Shown: piece after piece, positions 41,825-49,714 of the stretch
Layout of the letters: each line of letters begins with the position of its first letter
Position numbering within the stretch: position 1 is the stretch's first letter
Source of the DNA: Propionicimonas sp.
GTDB taxonomy: Bacteria; Actinomycetota; Actinomycetes; Propionibacteriales; Propionibacteriaceae
Assembly: GCF_029975155.1 (NCBI RefSeq)
Contig: NZ_JARKPQ010000140.1
Location: forward strand, 16,195-80,194
Direction: 5' to 3'
DNA length: 64,000 bases
The notes under the pieces: generated by a model
Seen by the model: only the letters and a program-made list of their open reading frames with translations
Databases searched by the model: none
What the model was told of the DNA's origin: nothing
Program-made: the position numbers and the translations under genes

Positions 41825-43389
41825 CGCAGCCTCCGGGCCAGATCGTCGCCGGAGAGGCCGTGCCGGGCGGCCAGCGCGGCCGCGTGGGTGCGGCCGGCGG
41901 GCGGCTGGGCGCGGAACCGGAAGGTCGGCCGGGTGGGGTCGTCGGACGCGACCTGGCCCACCATGCTGACCGCGCCGTCCGTCGCGGTGACCAGCTCTTC
42001 GAGGAACGTCACCCACAGCACCCGGCAGCCCGCCTCGGCGAAGCGGCCGAGCACGCGTCCGGACAGCTGCAGCGCGTCCTCGGCCGTGGTGGCCGAGAAC
42101 AGCTCGTTGAGCACGAGCAGCGCCGACCCGTCCGCCGCGTCCAGCAGGTCGCGCAACCGGACCAGCTCGTCGGCGAGACCACCCCGCTGGTTGGCCGGGT
42201 CGTCCGGACGCGGGAAGTGGGTGAGCACCGGGTTGAGCACCGGCAGGGATGCCGCTCTGGCAGGCACGGGCAGGCCCAGCGACGCGAGGTGCGCCAGCTG
42301 CCCGGCCGCACGGACATAGGTGGTCTTGCCGCCCTGGTTGGGTCCGGTGACGAAGACGAGCCGCTCGTCCGGGCGCAGGGCCAGGTCGTTCGGCACGAGC
42401 GGGTCGTCCGGGCCGGCCTTGAGCGCGAGGGCGAGATCGACGAAGCCGCTCAGGTCGAGCGGGCCGCCACCGGGCTCGCGGACCTGCGGCAGGCACCACG
42501 GGACGCCGCGGGCGGCGAGCCCGTCCGCGACCTTGAGGAAGCCGAGGTAGAAACGCAGCTCCTCGCCCAGGTGGTCCAGCTCGTCGGGCAGGAAGTGGGC
42601 GTGGGCGGTCGCGAACCGGTGCAGGCGCTCGAAGGCCTCGGGCATGAGCTCGGCAACCAGCCCGATCGCCTGGGCCTCGACGTGGTTGAGGTAGCGCCGC
42701 GGACGCGCCGGGGCGGGGCTCGCGTCCCCGTCCGGCGTGGCGAAGCGGGCGAAGAACGACTCGACCTGCTCGCCCCACGGCTGCCGGCCGCCGTCCGGGG
42801 CGGCCCAGACGGTGCCGCTCTGGATGCCGAGTTCCACGGCGGGGCCGCGCACCTCGACCAGCGAGGCCGCGCAACCCTCTGCCAGGTCGCCGAACGGCTG
42901 GCTGCGCTCGTAGTCGGCCAGCCATTCGGCGACACCGGTCAGCCCGGCGGACCGTGGCCGGAGGTGATCCAGCCGGGCGCGAAAGTCGCGCACGGCCGCC
43001 GTGAACCGTCGGATCGCCTCAAGCGTGTCGAGGTCGGCGGGGATCCGGTAGTGGGCGTTCGCACGGGCGGCGATGGCATTCCTGGAGGCGGCGACGGCGG
43101 CCTCGAACGAGGTGGCCGCCGCGCGGAGATCGGTCCGCTGCAGGTCGCGGACGACCTCTTGCCGGTAGCGGATCTGCTCCGGGTCGCGGAGGGGCCTGAG
43201 CCACACCGCGCGCTGGAACTCACCCGGCGCCATGGCGGCGACGACGGCGTCCAGGTGCAGGTCCTCGATGCAGGCCGGCTGCACGACAGCCGTCCGCTCG
43301 GGACCGGACGGGCCGAGCAGCGTCGGTGCGGCAGGACCGCGGGTGGTGACTGTCCCTGGTGGGTGAATGACATAGCCGGCTGCGCTCAT
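41821..43389 (-). CDS. MutS-like ATPase, first copy, under fluoride riboswitch
   Basis: A 522-residue MutS-type ATPase lacking mismatch-binding and connector domains. An N-terminal segment is followed by a helical clamp-like region and the ATPase with Walker A GPNQGGKT (349-356). The region after it (RAASLPVLNPVLTHFPRPDD) resembles the MutS dimer interface. The Walker-B analogue is ALLVLNELFSAT, again Asn-Glu. It heads a three-gene unit joined by ATGA overlaps and is preceded by a fluoride riboswitch 19 bases upstream. A role in classic mismatch repair is unlikely. Confidence 0.88.
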   Translation of the reverse strand: MSAAGYVIHPPGTVTTRGPAAPTLLGPSGPERTAVVQPACIEDLHLDAVVAAMAPGEFQRAVWLRPLRDPEQIRYRQEVVRDLQRTDLRAAATSFEAAVAASRNAIAARANAHYRIPADLDTLEAIRRFTAAVRDFRARLDHLRPRSAGLTGVAEWLADYERSQPFGDLAEGCAASLVEVRGPAVELGIQSGTVWAAPDGGRQPWGEQVESFFARFATPDGDASPAPARPRRYLNHVEAQAIGLVAELMPEAFERLHRFATAHAHFLPDELDHLGEELRFYLGFLKVADGLAARGVPWCLPQVREPGGGPLDLSGFVDLALALKAGPDDPLVPNDLALRPDERLVFVTGPNQGGKTTYVRAAGQLAHLASLGLPVPARAASLPVLNPVLTHFPRPDDPANQRGGLADELVRLRDLLDAADGSALLVLNELFSATTAEDALQLSGRVLGRFAEAGCRVLWVTFLEELVTATDGAVSMVGQVASDDPTRPTFRFRAQPPAGRTHAAALAARHGLSGDDLARRLR

Positions 43390-43407
43390 GGGCGTCCCTC
43401 CATCCGA

Positions 43408-43453
43408 GGTAGGGACCGTCAGCGTTCGCGGTTGTCGGCGAGCCCCATCGCCG
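43408..43453 (-). promoter_or_regulatory. Fluoride riboswitch (crcB motif) upstream of MutS-like operon
   Basis: Minus strand: GGCGATGGGGCTCGCC, GAC, AACCGC, GAAC, GCTGACGGTCCCTAC. Nearly the same as the copy ahead of the GTPase gene (same P1 stem, same TGACGGTCCCT). It ends about 19 bases before the MutS-like ATG, and the spacer contains GGAGGGA as ribosome-binding site. Confidence 0.85.
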
Positions 43454-43525
43454 TCCCTCCACTGTACCCGCAGCGCCCGCCGGGAGAACCTGCCGCCAAC
43501 CCCACCAACCGTTGGTCGGGCGGCG

Positions 43526-44049
43526 TCAGCCCTTCAGGCCGACGGAGGCGGTGCCCTCGATGAAGTAGCGCTGGCCGAAGGCTGCGGCACCGCGAACACC
43601 TGGCCGTCGTAGGTCACGTCGTCGATCGTCGACTGGTAGTACTGCTGGTTCGGCGTGACGCCCCACAGGGCGTAGCACTGATCGAGCGGGATGATCAGGT
43701 TCTTCGCCGCGAAGGTGGCGACGACGTTGCGTTCCACCTGGATCAGGTCCGGCGCCTGGCCGGCCGCCGCCCGGGCCGCGAACTTCTGCGGGTCGAAGTT
43801 GGTGGTGTCCATGTCGACCTTCAGGCCGCCGAGCTTGCTCGCCGCGAAGTCGGCGCGCGACTGGCCGACCTCGTCGGACGGGTTGAAGCCGCTGGTCCTG
43901 AGCGTGCCCGTGACGTCCTTGCTGAAGACGCTCGACGCGGACGCGCCGGGCGTCGCCTTGCCGCCGGTGTTCGGGCCACCTCCGCATCCGGTCGCCACCA
44001 GTGCGGTCGCCACTGCGAGCGCCGCTCCTGCCAGGTGGATCCTGCTCAT
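43526..44049 (-). pseudogene. Deletion remnant: sugar-binding lipoprotein N-terminus joined to a permease C-terminus
   Basis: The first ~155 codons encode a normal solute-binding lipoprotein start: signal AALAVATALVATGCGGG, then 'QAPDLIQVERNVVATFAAKNLIIPLDQCY' and 'TIDDVTYDGQVFAVPQ'. The reading then jumps, with a frame change, to AFGQRYFIEGTASVGLKG and a stop. That ending is typical of the C-terminus of MalG-type permeases (QR-x-F-x-x-G-x-x-x-G-x-x-KG). An internal deletion must have removed the rest of the binding protein, one permease and most of the other. The lipoprotein piece has a good GGAGG site and may still be made. Confidence 0.75.
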
Positions 44050-44242
44050 CTCCAACCTCCGCTCCCGACGTCTGGCGAGAGAAGTGCCCTTCTTCACCGG
44101 TCCTTAACCGGTGTTCATCACGGACGTGTGAATCGCGCCCCCGAACCTCAGAAGTGTTGCCCAGTTACCTGTTCCGAGAGAGCCGGTTAGTGGGGAGCAC
44201 AGGCATCCGACGCCGTCGGCGCAGCAGGACGAGGAGAAGACC
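44050..44242. other. Promoter region of envelope-type operon
   Basis: A 193-base divergent gap between the lipoprotein remnant and the 44.2-kb operon. No repeat or palindrome stands out; GAGGAGAAG lies just before the downstream ATG. The region around 44105-44125 ('ttaaccggtgttcatcacgg') is the likeliest promoter area. Confidence 0.35.
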
Positions 44243-45241
44243 ATGACGAACGACAGGCTCGACCCGATCACCGGACGGAGGGTGCCCGGCCAGGTGCCCG
44301 AGGACACCCTGAGTTCCGGCGCGGGCAGCGACCGCAACTACCCCGACCTCGGCGACGTCGACCCCGCCGTCGCCAACCCGGCCTACGGTCTGGACGACAC
44401 CGAGCCGGTAGGTGACGCGGAGATCCCGGGTCAAGCCCGGGATGACGTGCGCGGGGGCCGGGATGACGTGCCCTCCTCCCGTCATCCCGGCGAACGCCGG
44501 GATCCCCTGAGCCCGTCCGGCGACCCCACCACGGGGTTTCCCGGGCAAGCCCGGGATGACGCGGCTGGCGGCGGAGGCGACGCCAGGGCGAAGGCAGAGC
44601 ACGTCGTCGAACACGCCGCTGACCAGGCTTCCGACGTGAAGGACACCGCCGTCGAGAAGGCCTCCGACGTCAAGGACGCGGCGCGGGACCGCGGCGCCGA
44701 CGTGGCCGACGTGGCCAGGGACGAACTCGCCCGGCTGGCGGGCGACACTCGCGCCCAGTTCCAGGGCCTGTGGGACCAGGCCAGCGGGCAGCTCCGCGAG
44801 CAGGCGAGCACCGGCAAGCAGCAGCTGGCCGACCTGCTGCACGCACTGGCGGGTGAGCTGGGCGAGATGGCGTCGAAGTCCGAGCAGGACGGTCCGGTGA
44901 CGGCGCTGGCGAAGCAGGCGTCCCGGCGGGGCGGCGAGCTGTCGCACTGGCTGGCGAACGCCGACGCGTCCGATGTGCTGGCGGAGGTCCGGCGTTTCGC
45001 GCGGCGCCGTCCGTTCGTGTTCCTCGCCGGGGCGACCGTCGCCGGCGTGGTCGTCGGCCGGCTCAGCCGGGGCCTGATGGCCGGCAGGGACGTCACCCCG
45101 TCCCGGGCGGCGACCGCAGCGGCGGAGGCGACGGACGTCCCCGCTCCCCGGCTCGTCGCCGTGGTGCCGACCTACGGCGGCGGCACCACCGGTCAGACCT
45201 ACGGCTACGACCGGGCCGACGCGGGCGGTGACCTGCGGTGA
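44243..45241 (+). CDS. Apolipophorin-like/DUF3618-associated membrane-anchored protein with repeat insertion
   Basis: 332 residues. The N-terminal ~58 residues are acidic (LDPITGRRVPGQVPEDTL). Residues ~110-270 form long amphipathic Ala-rich helices with repeats such as ASDVKDTAVEKASDVKDAA. One membrane helix follows (FVFLAGATVAGVVVGRLS) and then a Gly/Tyr tail. Residues ~60-108 (IPGQARDD..., SRHPGERRDP) are the translation of two dispersed-repeat arms and are alien to the rest. It is the first of three overlapping genes (GTGA to the next). The set resembles stress-linked envelope operons of actinobacteria; precise function unknown. Confidence 0.75.
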   Translation: MTNDRLDPITGRRVPGQVPEDTLSSGAGSDRNYPDLGDVDPAVANPAYGLDDTEPVGDAEIPGQARDDVRGGRDDVPSSRHPGERRDPLSPSGDPTTGFPGQARDDAAGGGGDARAKAEHVVEHAADQASDVKDTAVEKASDVKDAARDRGADVADVARDELARLAGDTRAQFQGLWDQASGQLREQASTGKQQLADLLHALAGELGEMASKSEQDGPVTALAKQASRRGGELSHWLANADASDVLAEVRRFARRRPFVFLAGATVAGVVVGRLSRGLMAGRDVTPSRAATAAAEATDVPAPRLVAVVPTYGGGTTGQTYGYDRADAGGDLR

Positions 45242-45678
45242 CGACGTCCAGCGACCCGGTGGTGCCGGGCGCCGCGACCCCGGCCCGGCGGGAGCCGGAG
45301 CGGTCGATCGGCGAGCTGATGGGCGACGTCAGCCGCGACCTGTCCACCCTGCTGCGGCAGGAGGTGGAGCTGGCCAAGGCGGAGCTGCGCGAGTCCGGCA
45401 CCCGCGCCGGCAAGGGTGCGGGGCTGCTCGCTGGCGCGGCTGTCGGCGGCTTCCTGGCGATCCTGTTCCTCTCCATCGCGCTGTGGTGGGGACTGGGCCT
45501 GGCGATCGGCAACGCCTGGTCCGCGGTCGTGGTGGCCGTGGTGTGGGCGATCATCGCCGCGATCCTCGCGGTCGTCGGACGCAACGAGCTGGCCCGGGTG
45601 CGCGGCCTGCCCCAGACCGCGGAGACGGTCAGCAAGATCCCGAATGCAGTGAAGGGCAAGGAAGAGGAGAACCGATGA
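45238..45678 (+). CDS. Actinobacterial holin-X/DUF1469-type phage-holin-family membrane protein
   Basis: A 146-residue protein with the family pattern 'SIGELMGDVSRDLSTLLRQEVELAKAELRES' followed by two membrane helices (GAGLLAGAAVGGFLAILFLSIALWW and AVVVAVVWAIIAAILAVVG). Despite the family name these are not linked to phage; they lie in envelope operons. GTG start overlaps the stop of the preceding gene, and its stop overlaps the next ATG. Confidence 0.85.
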   Translation: MTTSSDPVVPGAATPARREPERSIGELMGDVSRDLSTLLRQEVELAKAELRESGTRAGKGAGLLAGAAVGGFLAILFLSIALWWGLGLAIGNAWSAVVVAVVWAIIAAILAVVGRNELARVRGLPQTAETVSKIPNAVKGKEEENR

Positions 45679-46358
45679 CCAGCGACCCGTCCGTGATCCG
45701 GGCACAGATCGAACAGACCAGGGCGAACCTGTCCGACGACGTCGACGCGCTCGCCGACCAGGCCAACCCCACGCACATCGCGCACCGGCAGGTGGCGAAG
45801 GCCAAGCGGGCGGGCGGCCGGCTGCTGGACCGCATCCTCGGCACGGCGGAGGACGTCCGCGACGCAGCGGCGGACAAGGCCCACGAACTCGCCGCCGACG
45901 TCCGGGGCGCCACCGAGGACGTCACCGGGCGCGCCTCCCAGTGGGGCCACGGCGTGGCCGAGCTGCCCCACCAGGCGGGACGGCAGGCCCAGGGCAATCC
46001 CGTCGCGGCCGGGGTGGTGGCGTTCGGCATCGGCCTGCTGATCGCCGCGGCGTTCCCTGCGTCCCGCAAGGAGCAGGAACTCGCCCAGGCCGTGAAGGAG
46101 CAGGCCCAGCCGCTCACCGACCAGGTCACCGCCGCGGCCAGGGAGGTGGCCGACAATCTCGCCGGTCCGGCGAAGGAGGCCGTCCAGAACCTGAAGGAGT
46201 CGGCCGGTGAGGCCGCCGCCGCCGTCCAGGAGGAGGGCAGCGCCGCCGTCAGCGACGTCCGGGACGTGGTGTCTGACGCGGCGGCCGAGGTCGCCGACAC
46301 CGCCCGCGACTCCGCCGAAGAGGTGAAGGACGAGGCCCGCCGCGCCGCCGGCAGCTGA
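45675..46358 (+). CDS. DUF3618 domain protein
   Basis: 227 residues. The N-terminal DUF3618 motif (PSVIRAQIEQTRANLSDDVDALADQANP) is clear. One membrane helix follows (NPVAAGVVAFGIGLLIAAAFPAS), and then an Ala/Glu/Val-rich amphipathic C-terminal part made of ~11-residue periods (AAREVADNLAGPAKEAVQNLK). It ends the operon with the holin-X-like gene; the trio probably associates at the membrane. Confidence 0.87.
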   Translation: MTSDPSVIRAQIEQTRANLSDDVDALADQANPTHIAHRQVAKAKRAGGRLLDRILGTAEDVRDAAADKAHELAADVRGATEDVTGRASQWGHGVAELPHQAGRQAQGNPVAAGVVAFGIGLLIAAAFPASRKEQELAQAVKEQAQPLTDQVTAAAREVADNLAGPAKEAVQNLKESAGEAAAAVQEEGSAAVSDVRDVVSDAAAEVADTARDSAEEVKDEARRAAGS

Positions 46359-46367
46359 CCCGAAAGC

Positions 46368-46461
46368 CAGGGACGGTTCCTCACTCGGTCCACCCGGACG
46401 GAAAGGGGACGGGTCCGTTTCTGTTCAGCTGAACGGAAAGGGACCCGTCCCCTTTCTGTTC
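46368..46461. repeat. Tandem copies of the 'ggaaaggg(g)acccgtccc' inverted repeat
   Basis: Three adjoining repeat pieces: 'ggacggttcctcactcggtcc', 'cggaaaggggacgggtccg' with '...ttctgttcag', and 'ctgaacggaaagggacccgtcccc' with '...tttctgttcag'. The last is a perfect hairpin. It follows the DUF3618 gene and may end its transcript. Confidence 0.85.
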
Positions 46462-46510
46462 AGGACGGAACCCCGGCTTCGTTCGAGGCGGGACGGGGTA
46501 CTTCCCGGCC

Positions 46511-46705
46511 ATGAGTGAGAGTCTGCGGCAGCTGGCCGAAGAACTGACCCGGGTCGACGAGGCCATCGCGAGCGCACCGCTGTACGCCCAGCCGGGTGAT
46601 CCGAGCTCGGGGTTCAGCGACGAGCTCGTCGAGCTGGTCGCGCGGGAGGAAGACGTGGTGGACCGGCTCGTCCACGAGGCTCGGGACGACGTCGCCGGCG
46701 AGTAG
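46511..46705 (+). CDS. Small hypothetical protein
   Basis: 64 residues, acidic and helical (MSESLRQLAEELTRVDEAIASA...FSDELVELVAREEDVVDRLVHEA). Ribosome-binding site is weak. It is placed 12 bases before the topoisomerase gene, in the same direction, and codon use looks coding. No family recognised. Confidence 0.55.
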   Translation: MSESLRQLAEELTRVDEAIASAPLYAQPGDPSSGFSDELVELVAREEDVVDRLVHEARDDVAGE

Positions 46706-46717
46706 ACCGGAGGCAGG

Positions 46718-47743
46718 ATGCCGAGACTGCGCCGGGTCTCCCCCCACTCCCCCGGCTGGACGCGACGCCGCTCCGGACGGGGGTTCCGCTACCTCGATGA
46801 ACGTGGAGAACCGCTCTCCGGGGAGAACGTGGAGCGCGTCCGCTCGCTGGTGATCCCGCCCGCCTGGCAGGACGTGTGGATCTGTCCGGTCCCGAACGGC
46901 CATCTTCAGGCCACCGGCGTCGACGCGGCCGGCCGGCGCCAGTACCTCTACCACCAGCGCTGGCGCGAGTTGCGGGACAAGCTGAAGTTCGACCGGGTGG
47001 CTACCGCGGCACTGCGGTTGCCCGAGGCCCGCACGCGGGTGTCGTCCGACCTCGGCCTGGCCGGCATGCCGGTGGAGCGGGCCGCGGCGACCGCCGTCCG
47101 GCTGCTCGATCTGGGCTACTTCCGGATCGGCAACGACGCCTACGCGGACGCCAACGGCTCCTTCGGGCTCACCACGCTGGAGCGGCGGCACGTGCGACGT
47201 CATGGCGGCGGGCTGGCGTTCCGGTTCGTCGGCAAGTCGGGGATCGAGCATCACGTGCTGATCGACGACCCGCAGGTGATCGAGGCACTGCAGGTGATGC
47301 GGCGGCGTCCCGGCGGGGAGCGGCTGCTGGCCTGGCGGAACGGGTCGGGTTGGGTCGATCTCGCGTCCGGGACGGTGAACGCCTACCTCGCGGAACTCTT
47401 CGGCGGCGACATCACCGCCAAGGACTTCCGTACCTGGCACGCCACGGTGATCGCCGCGGAGGTGCTGGCGCTGAGCGAGGAGAAGGGGACGTCGGCCGCG
47501 TCCCGGAAGCGGGCCGTCAAGGCCGCGATCGGTGCGGTGGCGAGCTACCTCGGCAACACCCCCGCCGTGGCGAAGTCGGCCTACATCGACCCGCGGATCG
47601 TCGACGAGTACGAGTCGGGCGCGACCATCGCGGACGCCGCGTCGCAGTCGTACCGCACACCCGACGCTCGTCAGGCGGCCCTGGAGCAGGCCGTGCTGGA
47701 GCTGCTGGGGATCGAACGGGATCCCGGGTCGAGCCCGGGATGA
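46718..47743 (+). CDS. DNA topoisomerase IB (poxvirus-like, bacterial)
   Basis: 341 residues; relaxes supercoils through a 3'-phosphotyrosine. N-terminal domain 'GFRYLDERGEPLSGENVERVRSLVIPPAWQDVWICP', then catalytic residues in 'YFRIGNDAYADANGSFGLTTLERRHV', 'VGKSGIEHHVLI', 'TAKDFRTWHATVIAAEVL' and the active-site Tyr in 'AVAKSAYIDPRIVDEY'. GGAGG four bases before the ATG. The last ~11 residues (ERDPGSSPG and stop) come from a dispersed-repeat arm rather than from the family. Confidence 0.94.
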   Translation: MPRLRRVSPHSPGWTRRRSGRGFRYLDERGEPLSGENVERVRSLVIPPAWQDVWICPVPNGHLQATGVDAAGRRQYLYHQRWRELRDKLKFDRVATAALRLPEARTRVSSDLGLAGMPVERAAATAVRLLDLGYFRIGNDAYADANGSFGLTTLERRHVRRHGGGLAFRFVGKSGIEHHVLIDDPQVIEALQVMRRRPGGERLLAWRNGSGWVDLASGTVNAYLAELFGGDITAKDFRTWHATVIAAEVLALSEEKGTSAASRKRAVKAAIGAVASYLGNTPAVAKSAYIDPRIVDEYESGATIADAASQSYRTPDARQAALEQAVLELLGIERDPGSSPG

Positions 47744-47830
47744 CGCAAGGGCCTCATGCCCGCGCCGCACCCCCATAACCGCTCGTCGCGCCCCCACCAC
47801 CACTCTCCCAACCGCTCACCGCACCCCATA

Positions 47831-47887
47831 ACCGCTCGTCGAGTCTGTCGAGACGCCACCCACGGTCTCGACAGGCGCGACCAGCGG
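47831..47887. repeat. Dispersed 'tcgtcgagtctgtcgagacg...tctcgacaggcgcgaccagcgg' repeat
   Basis: An inverted-repeat unit filling the convergent gap between the topoisomerase and arginase-family genes, ending exactly at the arginase-gene stop codon. The neighbouring 47744-47830 contains further short repeat pieces ('ataaccgctcgtcg') and no gene. Confidence 0.75.
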
Positions 47888-48769
47888 CTAACCCAGCAGC
47901 GGGAACCCGGCGATCACCTGCTGCAGGTGCATCACCTGCCTGGGGATGAACTCGGCGATCGTGAATCCCACCACGTCCGCGGCGGCGCTGACATCGGCGA
48001 CGATCCGGCGGACCTGGGCGCTGGTCAGTCCGCCGGGGACGGCCCCGAGGCCCAGCCGGAACTCGTCGCTGTCGATCGTGTCGACGTCGAAGTGGATCGC
48101 CACGTGCCGACAGCCCGTGGCCGCGAGCCAGTCCAGGACGGGAGCGGTGGTGGTGCGCAGGGCGTCCGGGCCGAACGAGGCAAGGCCCCATTCGGCGATC
48201 CGGGGATAGTCGTCGTCCGTCCATTCGCACAGGCCGACGAGTGCCACCCGCTCGGACGGCAGGGTGGCCGGCAGCGCGGTGAGGACGTCAGGATCGCCGT
48301 GGCCGGTGAGGGCGGTGACGGCCATCGCGTGGTAGCCCGGGTAGGCGCTGGCCCCCGTGCCGGTGTCCGGGTGTGCGTCGATCCAGAGGACGGCGAGGTC
48401 GTCCGGGTAGCGAGCGGCCAGCGCGGCGAACGGGGCGACGCTCACCGAGCACTCGCCGCCGAGGGTGAGGATCCGGTCGGGGTGGTGCTGTCCGATGAGG
48501 TCGAGGGCCGCGGTCAGCTGGCGTAGCACGACGGCCTTGGCCTCCATGCCGTCCCGCTCGGTGAGGCCCTCGTCACCCATGGTGACCGGGACGGTCGCGG
48601 TCGGGCCGTCGTGCGGCGGCAGGACGGCCGCCAGCACGGCCGAGCCGACCACGTAGCCGCGCCGCGCCACGCCGAACGGGAACTCCGGAGCCAGTTCGCG
48701 CACAGCTGGCGTCCCGGCCCCCTGCCACTGCGGCCACACGAGCCGCAGGGTGCGTCCGGCTTCGTCCAT
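47888..48769 (-). CDS. Arginase/ureohydrolase-family protein with altered metal site
   Basis: 293 residues with the ureohydrolase fold. The conserved motifs appear as ILTLGGECSVS (normally GGDHS), LWIDAHPDT (intact DAHxD) and AIHFDVDTIDSDEF (normally SxDxDxxDP). The first metal-binding His is replaced by Cys, a change found in some uncharacterised actinobacterial relatives. Start set at the ATG after AAGGAG. It may not act on arginine; substrate unknown. It diverges from the START-like gene. Confidence 0.82.
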   Translation of the reverse strand: MDEAGRTLRLVWPQWQGAGTPAVRELAPEFPFGVARRGYVVGSAVLAAVLPPHDGPTATVPVTMGDEGLTERDGMEAKAVVLRQLTAALDLIGQHHPDRILTLGGECSVSVAPFAALAARYPDDLAVLWIDAHPDTGTGASAYPGYHAMAVTALTGHGDPDVLTALPATLPSERVALVGLCEWTDDDYPRIAEWGLASFGPDALRTTTAPVLDWLAATGCRHVAIHFDVDTIDSDEFRLGLGAVPGGLTSAQVRRIVADVSAAADVVGFTIAEFIPRQVMHLQQVIAGFPLLG

Positions 48770-48861
48770 GGTGGCTCCTTCCGTCGCATCCATCCTCGCG
48801 AACTCCGGCGTGATCCGCGCGGGTTCCGGGTACCTGTGGGGCAACCCGGCCGGAGGAGGCG

Positions 48862-49368
48862 ATGACCGTGCGGACGCGCGACGCGAACCCGGCGGAGCAC
48901 GCCCGCGAGCCCGGGCCGACGATCTCGCGCGAGGTGGCGGCGCCGCCGTCCGCGGTGTGGGGCGTCCTGGCGGACGGCTGGTCGTACGCGAACTGGGTGG
49001 TCGGCGCCTCCCGCGTGCGGGACGTGGACGCCGACTGGCCCGCCGCCGGCGCCAGGGTGCACCACTCCTTCGGGCTGTGGCCCCTGCTGATCCAGGACTT
49101 CACCCGGGTCGAGCGGGTCGAGGAAGGCTCGGACCTCGTGCTCACCGCGCGCGGCTGGCCCGCCGGCGAGGCGCACGTCCATCTCAGCATCCGTCCGGAC
49201 GGCCCGGATCGCAGCGTGGTCACCATCACCGAGGACGCCGTCTCCGGACCCGGCCGGCTCGTCCCACTGCCCGTCCGACACCTGCTGCTCGGCCCGCGCA
49301 ACCGCGAGACCCTGCACCGCCTCGCGCTGCTCGCCGAGGGCCACCACCGGGAGGAACGCATTGCCTGA
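48862..49368 (+). CDS. SRPBCC (START-like) family protein
   Basis: 168 residues with a single SRPBCC hydrophobic-pocket domain: 'TISREVAAPPSAVWGVLADGWSYANWVVGASRVRDVDADWPAAG', then strands 'GARVHHSFGLWPLLIQDFTRVERVEEG' and the C-terminal helix 'NRETLHRLALLAEG'. It is a typical actinobacterial polyketide-cyclase-like lipid-binding protein; ligand unknown. GGAGGAGG lies before the ATG. The stop TGA falls inside the terminal repeat of the element at 49365. Confidence 0.85.
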   Translation: MTVRTRDANPAEHAREPGPTISREVAAPPSAVWGVLADGWSYANWVVGASRVRDVDADWPAAGARVHHSFGLWPLLIQDFTRVERVEEGSDLVLTARGWPAGEAHVHLSIRPDGPDRSVVTITEDAVSGPGRLVPLPVRHLLLGPRNRETLHRLALLAEGHHREERIA

Positions 49369-49714
49369 ACAGCAGGGGACGGGTCCCTTCTCGCTCGGCC
49401 GACTGCCAGCCTTCCAGGCTTTGCGGATCGGTTCTCGTCGCCGCTTTCGGCTGCCTGCCACGTTCTTCGGCTTGTGCAGGCGATTTCGGGCTTCGTATGC
49501 CGGGGAACCCGGTAGTCCCAGCGGCCGGGCGGCTTCCATCCGCCGACAGCCCGGGAAAACTGGCAGCCACCCGGCGTCGATCGGCTCCGGGGACGGTTCC
49601 TCATTCGGTCCACTTTCGGTCAATGATCGGCTGAGACTGGGCCAAGAGAGGGGAACCGTCCCCAGGTTGGGGCGAAGAACTGAATGGAAAGGGACCCGTC
49701 CCTTTACCGTTCAG
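49365..49714. mobile_element. MITE-like element with inverted terminal repeats
   Basis: A 350-base segment whose ends are CTGAACAGCAGGGGACGGGTCCCTT and, on the opposite strand, CTGAACGGTAAAGGGACGGGTCCCTT. A nested inverted pair GGGGACGGTTCCTC / GAGGGGAACCGTCCCC lies at 49592-49663. The interior minus-strand frames (for example NRLHKPKNVAGSRKRRREP) hint at a decayed reading frame but no transposase can be named. The element fills the whole convergent gap and supplies the stop codons of both flanking genes. Confidence 0.5.

Noticed and set aside
40337-42925. 862-residue minus ORF covering both MutS-like genes
   Set aside because: The upstream part is a shadow frame of the first MutS-like gene; the second gene starts at the ATG overlapping its stop.
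40337-43389. Classical DNA mismatch repair mutS
   Set aside because: Both proteins are about half the length of MutS, lack the mismatch-binding Phe-x-Glu domain, and lie behind a fluoride riboswitch.
49365-49714. Intact transposase inside the MITE-like segment
   Set aside because: Interior frames are short and have no recognisable catalytic motif.
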